Assembly: GCA_027007465.1 (NCBI GenBank)
Contig: JALTFF010000139.1
Location: forward strand, 1 to 5,209
Reading direction: 5' to 3'
Source: a bacterium
GTDB lineage: Bacteria; Patescibacteriota; Patescibacteriia; Patescibacteriales; JALTFF01
DNA length: 5,209 nucleotides
The position numbers and the translations under genes were made by a program. The stretch's first letter is position 1. Each line of letters opens with the position of its first letter. Positions 1 to 5,209 of the stretch are shown here, one piece after another. The notes beneath the pieces were generated by a model that was not told where the DNA came from, ran no database searches, and saw only the letters and a list, made by a program, of their open reading frames with translations.

Positions 1-213
1 TTTAGTTAACCTTAATGTTTCTGGTATTAGTTCAGTTTTAAAATTATCTTTACTTTTCTCAATTACTGTTAAACATACACCATCACAATCAATGCTATCT
101 CCTATATTAATATCATATAAAAAATTTTTTACACTAATTGTAAAGTATACCTTTCCATTTTTACTTTCTATTTTTTTAATACGTCCCATTTTTTTTATAA
201 TCCCTGAAAACAT
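1..213 (-). CDS. ribE: Riboflavin synthase (alpha subunit), N-terminal 71 residues, cut by window edge
   Basis: Riboflavin synthase makes riboflavin by dismutation of two molecules of 6,7-dimethyl-8-ribityllumazine, the last step of vitamin B2 synthesis in the cytoplasm. The visible part is most of the first lumazine-binding barrel. It opens with MFSGII, matching the family's MFTGII start, and carries GDSIDCDGVCLTV at residues 38-50 and PETLRLT at 64-70. F2, S40, C47, T49 and T66 line up, with a one-residue offset, with E. coli F2, S41, C48, T50 and T67; several of these are known to matter for activity. D44 stands where many homologues have Asn. Met1 at 213 is preferred over in-frame Met9 because the MFSGII segment is conserved. 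The start lies 3 nt after the helicase stop codon, in the same frame, so translation is probably coupled; only a weak GTGAG precedes it. A run of eight A residues lies at codons 6-9. The full family length is about 200 residues, so roughly two thirds lies outside the window. A lumazine-binding paralogue is a less likely alternative. Confidence 0.93.
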   Translation of the reverse strand, partial: MFSGIIKKMGRIKKIESKNGKVYFTISVKNFLYDINIGDSIDCDGVCLTVIEKSKDNFKTELIPETLRLTK

Positions 214-219
214 ATTTTA
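211..219 (-). other. Helicase stop / ribE start junction (TAA-AAT-ATG)
   Basis: The helicase stop TAA (219-217) is followed by one sense codon, AAT, and then the ribE ATG (213-211), all in one reading frame. There is no strong Shine-Dalgarno sequence; the nearest candidate is GTGAG inside the final helicase codons. This suggests that terminating ribosomes re-initiate on ribE, and that the two genes share one mRNA. Confidence 0.7.
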
Positions 220-3200
220 TTTTTTATACTCACAAATCTTGTTAAAATCACAGAATTTGCATAATATTCCCGGCTTTGGTGGAAAATTACTTTTTTTAAT
301 TTGCTCAATAATATCAATAATCTTTTGCTTTAGTTTGTTTAACTCACTCTCGCTACCTAAAAATTCAACTTTAGTATTGTTTTCTAAATAATAATATTGT
401 AATTTTTCTATTTCTTTATTTGGATATAATTCTTTTACAGCTAATTGATAAAGCAATAATTGCTCTTTATCTTCCATGTTTAATTTGTTGTTTTCTTTTG
501 GTATGCCTGTTTTATAATCAATGATTTTTATTCTTTCTTTTCCATCTTTATAGAATACTCTATCAATGCGGTCTATTTTTCCTTTGATTGTATATATTTT
601 GTCTTCCTGATTTTTAATCTTAATACTAAAATCCTGCTCAAGTCCCAATGTTTCTGGCCAATTATCTTTATTCTTATTAAAAAATTCTTTTAAAATATTT
701 ATTCCCCTTTTTTTATATTTTTCTAATTGTATTTTATCATCATACCAATCATCAATCCAATTTTCTTTATAAATTTCTAACAAATCTTTTAAATCAAAAT
801 AATTTTGTTTAGTATTAGATAAATTGTTAAATAAATTATTTTGTATTTTTGCTTTATTCTTGCTTAACAATTCAAACCATTTTTGCAAAGTTAAATGCAT
901 TGTTTTTCCAAAACTAAAAGCAGCTTTACCCTGAGTTGGAATTTTTATTATATGTGATAAATAATATTGATAAGGACAATGCTGAAAAGCTGATAACTGA
1001 GTAAAAGAAAAATAATTAGGAATTTTAAATTTAGATTTAGTATTTTCTTTGTTTTTTAATTTATTTAAATAATTTAAAGATTTACCAACTAACATCTGAT
1101 CAGATTGTTTATTATTTCTATCTTTATCTAATAATCCACACTCTTGTAAGAATAAAGAAGGCTTCTTTTTTCTTTGTCCGCCATAATCTTCTGCCCAACT
1201 AAAATAAAGCCCATACTTTGCTCTTGTCATAGCCACATAAAACAATCTTCTTTCTTCTTCTAAGTGCTGGCTACTTGTTTCTGGTATAATCTCTCGCACT
1301 AAATCATCTGGAATTTCTATTGGCTCTCTTCTTTCAATGGTTGGAAATCTTTTGTCAACTAAATTTGGAATAAAAACATATTTAAATTCTAAACCTTTAG
1401 CGCTATGCACTGTTAATATCTTGATAGCTTCTGGTCCTGATTCTATATTAAATGGCAAAGATCCTTCTTCTCCAGCTTCTATTTCCATCTCTAATTCTCG
1501 TAAAAATGATTTTACACTTTTATCTTCATTATTAGATTCAAAAACTTCTATTCGCTTGATAAATTGATTAAAATAATTTATAATTTCCAAACTTTTTTGT
1601 TCGTCTTCCCTAATTAGTTTATCAATATATCCACTATCTTGTAAAAAAGCTATAACAACTTCTTTAGCTGATCTTGCCCTAGCTAAAATAGTATGTTTCT
1701 CTATTAGTGAAATTAAATAATTAACCTTAGACAGAACTTCTTGGTCAATATTTAATTTAGCTGCTTTTATAATAACTTCATAAAGTGACCATGATTTACG
1801 TTTAGCCCAATAATTAAAATTAACCAATGTTTGATAATCAAAGTCAAAAATTGGCATATTTAAAACACGGTAAAGAGCTGATGATTCATGATAATTATCT
1901 AAAAGCCGTAAATAAGCAATAACATCCATAATAGCTGGTTTATTATAAAGCCCTTTAGAGGCTAAAAATATATAAGGCAAATTAGCATTATCTAGATTAG
2001 CTATAAATTCCTTAGCGCTTTCATTAGCTCTGATTAAAATAGCAAAATCATTCCAACTAGAATCTTTGTCTTGCGCTTTTAATTCAACTATTTTCTTTAT
2101 TACCTGCTTTACTTCATCTTGTAAATCAGTTCCTTTGATTATCTCTATAATTCCTGCGCCTTTTTTCTGAGCAATAAGTTTTTTGCTTATTTTTTCAGAT
2201 TTATTTTTTGATTTAGATAACTGATATTCTAATCTATTAGGATTATTTAATTTAATAAAATTATAGCTTAAATCAAGAATATTTTGCCTACTGCGATAAT
2301 TTTTTATAAGAACAATATTTTTACAATTAGGATAATCTTTTTTAAATTGCAAAACATTGCTCATAGCAGCGCCTCTAAAGCGATAAATACTTTGATCATC
2401 ATCAGCTACAACTGTTAAATCACTTTGTTTAGTTGCTAAAATCTTTACTAATTCATATTGAGCCCAATTTGTATCTTGAAATTCATCAACTAATATATAT
2501 TTAAATTGATGACGATATTTTTCTAGAATAGCGCGCCTTTTTTGAAAAATCTTTAAACAATAATTTATTAAATCACCAAAATCTAAAGCATTATTATCAA
2601 GCAATAATTGTTGATAAGTATGATAAGCGTTGGCTATTTCATTAAGACGAAATACTTCTTGAGTGATTAATTCTTTATTATCTCTTAATTTAATATTACT
2701 ATTTCCAGTTGCTTCTGCCTTGTCTAAGTTTAATTTTAATTCTTCAGCATATTTTATATAAGTTTCTGGATATATATTTTCATCTTTTAATCTTGAAAAA
2801 TGTTTTAACATTGCTTTGATGAATTTTGTTGGATTTCCAAGTGGACGATAATAATCTAAGTCAAATTTATAAAAATTTTGTTTAATTAAAGCCCATTGTT
2901 CAAATTCGTTAAGCAATTTAAAATCATTTGATAATCCAATATCTAAACCATGCTCTTTTAAAATTCTCTCAGCAAAACTATGAAAAGTAGATATCCAAAT
3001 GTCAGTATAACCAAGTGGAACTATTTTATCAACTCGTTCTTCCATTTCTGTGGCTGCTTTTTCTGTAAAAGTTAAAGCTAATATCTCATTGCTTTTAGCT
3101 AATTTTTTTTCTAATAGCCAGGCAATTTTTTGAGTAATTACTGTTGTTTTTCCAGTCCCAGCTCCAGCAATAATTAATAAAGGGCCACCTACATACTGAA

Positions 3201-3288
3201 TAGCTTGTAACTGCTCTGAGTTAATATTATTAAATAATTCCTTTCTTGTGGAAAACTTAATAGAACTAAGATTTTGTTTAATGTTCAT
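217..3288 (-). CDS. UvrD/PcrA-type SF1A DNA helicase fused to a RecB-family PD-(D/E)XK nuclease with a predicted Fe-S site
   Basis: This is an ATP-driven 3'-5' DNA helicase with a C-terminal nuclease, likely acting in DNA end resection, recombination or repair. The helicase motifs run in order: NSEQLQAI (23-30, Q motif), Walker A AGAGTGKT (41-48), ALTFTEKAA (71-79, Ia), STFHSF (100-105, Ib), Walker B DEFQD (268-272), ADDDQSIYRFRG (295-306, III), NYRS (330-333, IV), TVHSAKGLEF (626-635, V) and FYVAMTRA (683-690, VI). After a linker (about 700-755) comes a nuclease domain: Cys771 in FQHCPYQYYLSH, GKTMH with His798, GKIDRID with Asp906/Asp909, IIDYKTG with Asp924 and Lys926, then QLLLY (943-947). 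It ends in C-X2-C-X5-C (1010, 1013, 1019). One distant Cys plus three clustered ones is the AddB/Cas4-type [4Fe-4S] staple pattern. All helicase and nuclease key residues are present, so the protein looks active. ATG at 3288 is used; no good Shine-Dalgarno sequence precedes it. The protein is longer than PcrA (about 730 aa) because of the nuclease, and shorter than AddA (about 1200 aa). The exact subfamily is uncertain, so no symbol is given. Confidence 0.95.
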   Translation of the reverse strand: MNIKQNLSSIKFSTRKELFNNINSEQLQAIQYVGGPLLIIAGAGTGKTTVITQKIAWLLEKKLAKSNEILALTFTEKAATEMEERVDKIVPLGYTDIWISTFHSFAERILKEHGLDIGLSNDFKLLNEFEQWALIKQNFYKFDLDYYRPLGNPTKFIKAMLKHFSRLKDENIYPETYIKYAEELKLNLDKAEATGNSNIKLRDNKELITQEVFRLNEIANAYHTYQQLLLDNNALDFGDLINYCLKIFQKRRAILEKYRHQFKYILVDEFQDTNWAQYELVKILATKQSDLTVVADDDQSIYRFRGAAMSNVLQFKKDYPNCKNIVLIKNYRSRQNILDLSYNFIKLNNPNRLEYQLSKSKNKSEKISKKLIAQKKGAGIIEIIKGTDLQDEVKQVIKKIVELKAQDKDSSWNDFAILIRANESAKEFIANLDNANLPYIFLASKGLYNKPAIMDVIAYLRLLDNYHESSALYRVLNMPIFDFDYQTLVNFNYWAKRKSWSLYEVIIKAAKLNIDQEVLSKVNYLISLIEKHTILARARSAKEVVIAFLQDSGYIDKLIREDEQKSLEIINYFNQFIKRIEVFESNNEDKSVKSFLRELEMEIEAGEEGSLPFNIESGPEAIKILTVHSAKGLEFKYVFIPNLVDKRFPTIERREPIEIPDDLVREIIPETSSQHLEEERRLFYVAMTRAKYGLYFSWAEDYGGQRKKKPSLFLQECGLLDKDRNNKQSDQMLVGKSLNYLNKLKNKENTKSKFKIPNYFSFTQLSAFQHCPYQYYLSHIIKIPTQGKAAFSFGKTMHLTLQKWFELLSKNKAKIQNNLFNNLSNTKQNYFDLKDLLEIYKENWIDDWYDDKIQLEKYKKRGINILKEFFNKNKDNWPETLGLEQDFSIKIKNQEDKIYTIKGKIDRIDRVFYKDGKERIKIIDYKTGIPKENNKLNMEDKEQLLLYQLAVKELYPNKEIEKLQYYYLENNTKVEFLGSESELNKLKQKIIDIIEQIKKSNFPPKPGILCKFCDFNKICEYKK

Positions 3289-3294
3289 ATTTTA

Positions 3295-3494
3295 ATGCAA
3301 ATTGATGTTTTTTATTTAATGAACATACTGAAAAAATTATTCTTCTAAATATAAAGAAATTCAAATAGCTTGTATGCAATAAACATTCTATCTTTGATAA
3401 ACGCGCTAAGATCTGTCATTTTAAACAAAAAAGAGCTGAATAAGTAAATTTATTAGATAGATTCAAATGCAATGAACATTGTCTCTTTATGAAC
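3295..3494. repeat. Three degenerate copies of a ~30-bp motif, spaced 80-93 bp
   Basis: On the plus strand the copies are at 3295-3329, 3375-3402 and 3468-3494. Copies two and three share the pattern TGCAAT(A/G)AACATT, then a TCTTT-containing stretch, then T(A/G)A(A/T/C)AAC or TATGAAC. By eye they match at about 23 of 28 aligned positions with one gap. Copy one is weaker: it shares ATGCAA at one end and ATGAACATACT at the other, like ATGAACTTACT at the end of copy three. Copies two and three are also both preceded by ATTCAAA. The copies could be diverged duplications or a set of protein-binding sites upstream of the helicase. AT-rich sequence raises the chance of coincidence, especially for copy one. 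Confidence 0.4.
3336..3364 (-). promoter_or_regulatory. Candidate sigma-70-type promoter for helicase-ribE
   Basis: On the minus strand, TTGAAT (3364-3359; 4 of 6 to TTGACA) is followed by a 17-nt spacer and AATAAT (3341-3336; 5 of 6 to TATAAT). Transcription would start near 3329, leaving a leader of about 40 nt before the helicase ATG. The spacing and position are good, but near-matches are common in sequence this AT-rich. Confidence 0.35.
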
Positions 3495-3540
3495 TTACTA
3501 AAAATCTGCAATATTAGGATAAACTACTTAAACATGTTTT

Positions 3541-3584
3541 TATAAAGGGACTAAGTCGCTATATAGCGACTTAGTCCCTTTATA
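3541..3584. repeat. Perfect 44-bp palindrome; possible atp operon 3'-end hairpin or operator
   Basis: Positions 3541-3562 are the exact reverse complement of 3563-3584, with no mismatch and no central gap. As RNA this would fold into a 20-bp stem with an AUAU loop (3561-3564). The stem contains the GC-richest patch of the spacer, GGGACTAAGTCGC. It lies about 70 bp beyond the atpC stop, where a terminator would be expected. On the minus strand, however, the hairpin is followed by AAAAAC, and on the plus strand by GTCAATAAG, so neither strand has the U-tract of a standard intrinsic terminator. It may be an atypical terminator, an mRNA 3'-end stabiliser, a dispersed palindromic repeat, or a binding site for a dimeric protein. 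The palindrome itself is certain; its role is not. Confidence 0.95.
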
Positions 3585-3655
3585 GTCAATAAGTTGAGCT
3601 TTTTTTCTCTGTCAACCTTATTTAATAAATGAAAATTAGATTCTACGCGCTATAA

Positions 3656-4099
3656 TCACTGTCTTATATGTAATTTTCTATATTTTTTAGCTACTTTTGC
3701 GCGAGCTAATTCTTTTTCTATTTTAGCAGTAAGAGCTGAAAATTCAACTTTATCAAATCGTTTTTCTTCTTTTAATTTTTCAGCTCTCTTTCTTGCTTCT
3801 TCCACACGTTTTTCATCAATCTCAAAAGCGCGTTCTGCTGTGTCTGCTAAAATAACAACTTTATTTCTCATTACTTCAATAAATCCCCCAGATATTGCCA
3901 TGCTCTCACTTTCATTGCCTCTTTTAATCTTTAATTCTCCTGGAACTAGTAAAGCGACTAATGGAATATGGTCTGGTAAAATAGTAATCTCTCCTTGCGT
4001 TGTTGGTAATGTGATTTGACTTATATTATCATCTTTTAAAACAACTCTTTCTGGAGTGACAATCTCAAAATTTATAACTTTTGATTTATTTTGTGGCAT
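3656..4099 (-). CDS. atpC: F1Fo ATP synthase epsilon subunit
   Basis: Epsilon is part of the F1 central stalk. It couples rotation of the c-ring to the catalytic alpha/beta head and can inhibit ATP hydrolysis through its C-terminal helices. The 147 residues match the usual length of 130-145. Residues about 8-90 form the beta-sandwich, with FEIVTPERVV at 11-20, the family signature around QGEITILPDHIPLVALLVPGE (35-55) and SGGFIEV at 70-76. Residues about 90-147 are the charged two-helix domain: IDEKRVEEARKRAEKL resembles the ATP-binding I/LDxxRA segment of some bacterial epsilons, with Val in place of the Ala. So this is the full form, not the short form lacking the helices. It follows atpD after a 90-bp spacer, which is rather long for an atp operon, and no clear Shine-Dalgarno sequence precedes the ATG at 4099. 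The stop is TGA, with an in-frame TAG two codons later. Confidence 0.97.
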   Translation of the reverse strand: MPQNKSKVINFEIVTPERVVLKDDNISQITLPTTQGEITILPDHIPLVALLVPGELKIKRGNESESMAISGGFIEVMRNKVVILADTAERAFEIDEKRVEEARKRAEKLKEEKRFDKVEFSALTAKIEKELARAKVAKKYRKLHIRQ

Positions 4100-4189
4100 A
4101 TATTTTTTTAAAAAACATTAGAGATATAAGGATTAGAACAAATTTTTTAATAAACTTTATTGTAACAAGTAAAGCATTGCAATTACCTA

Positions 4190-5209
<1,020 letters not shown>

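Larger units (their letters stand above)
3289..3655. other. Non-coding spacer between atpC and the helicase gene
   Basis: No convincing gene lies in this 367-bp AT-rich stretch. The longest minus-strand reading noticed is a 24-codon ATG frame starting at 3419, without a Shine-Dalgarno sequence or family resemblance. I saw no tRNA-like or riboswitch-like fold and no FMN element. The stretch contains a 44-bp perfect palindrome (3541-3584), three degenerate repeat copies (3295-3494) and a candidate helicase promoter (3336-3364). Its size and contents suggest that the ATP synthase transcript ends here and a new transcription unit begins. Confidence 0.75.

Noticed and set aside
92..391. 99-codon plus-strand open frame of hydrophobic residues
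   Set aside because: It is antisense to the ribE start and the helicase C-terminus. Its Phe/Leu/Ile-rich content is what the complement of Lys/Asn-rich coding sequence gives, and it spans two well-supported genes.
217..640. FMN riboswitch upstream of ribE
   Set aside because: The region upstream of ribE is entirely helicase coding sequence, including the nuclease and cysteine motifs, and leaves 3 nt of non-coding space.
1337..1567. 76-codon plus-strand open frame
   Set aside because: It lies wholly inside the helicase gene, opposite conserved motif V, and resembles no known family.
3348..3419. 24-codon minus-strand ATG frame in the spacer before the helicase
   Set aside because: It is very short, has no Shine-Dalgarno sequence and no recognisable family. 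It overlaps the degenerate repeats and the candidate promoter.
3321..3496. Repeated GAACAT/GAACTT half-sites suggesting a Gram-positive-type LexA (SOS) box upstream of a repair helicase
   Set aside because: A LexA box needs GAAC and GTTC inverted about 4 nt apart. The half-sites here are direct or far apart, so no complete box is present.
3593..3616. Short inverted repeat GTTGA...TCAAC next to a T-run, as a terminator for atpC
   Set aside because: The stem is only 5 bp with a 14-nt loop, and the T-run lies in the loop, not after the stem.
4159..4167. Extended -10 promoter-like TGTTACAAT between atpD and atpC
   Set aside because: No acceptable -35 lies at the right distance, and such matches are common at this base composition. 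An internal atpC promoter cannot be supported from sequence alone.

Overview
The window is strongly AT-rich, and all of its genes lie on the minus strand. Reading in the direction of transcription (right to left), they are: the 3' part of atpD (F1 ATP synthase beta); a complete atpC (epsilon); a 367-bp intergenic region with a long perfect palindrome; a complete 1023-residue UvrD/PcrA-type helicase fused to a RecB-family nuclease; and, 3 nt after its stop codon, the start of a riboflavin synthase gene (ribE) that runs off the left edge.

The likely source is a small-genome, AT-rich bacterium. The lysine/asparagine/isoleucine-rich proteins, the lack of clear Shine-Dalgarno sequences, the style of the AtpD sequence and a stand-alone helicase-nuclease would all suit a Candidate Phyla Radiation (Patescibacteria) lineage. 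This is an inference from general features, not an identification. The standard genetic code fits: no in-frame UGA interrupts any gene, and atpC itself ends in TGA with an in-frame TAG two codons later.

Region 4190-5209 holds the catalytic and C-terminal parts of the beta subunit, and 3656-4099 holds epsilon, so this is the distal end of an F1Fo ATP synthase operon. Region 3289-3655 has no gene. It contains a 44-bp perfect inverted repeat about 70 bp after atpC, three degenerate copies of a motif of about 30 bp at 80-93 bp spacing, and a plausible promoter for the helicase. Region 217-3288 is the helicase-nuclease. It has all SF1A helicase motifs, followed by a PD-(D/E)XK domain with the four-cysteine arrangement of Fe-S-stapled nucleases, and it probably acts in DNA end processing or recombinational repair. 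Region 1-213 encodes the first 71 residues of riboflavin synthase, probably co-transcribed and translationally coupled with the helicase.

No wholly new system is evident. The features most worth a second look are the U-tract-less palindrome, the spaced degenerate repeats before the helicase, the single-chain helicase plus Fe-S nuclease architecture, and the same-frame, one-codon-apart junction between helicase and ribE.
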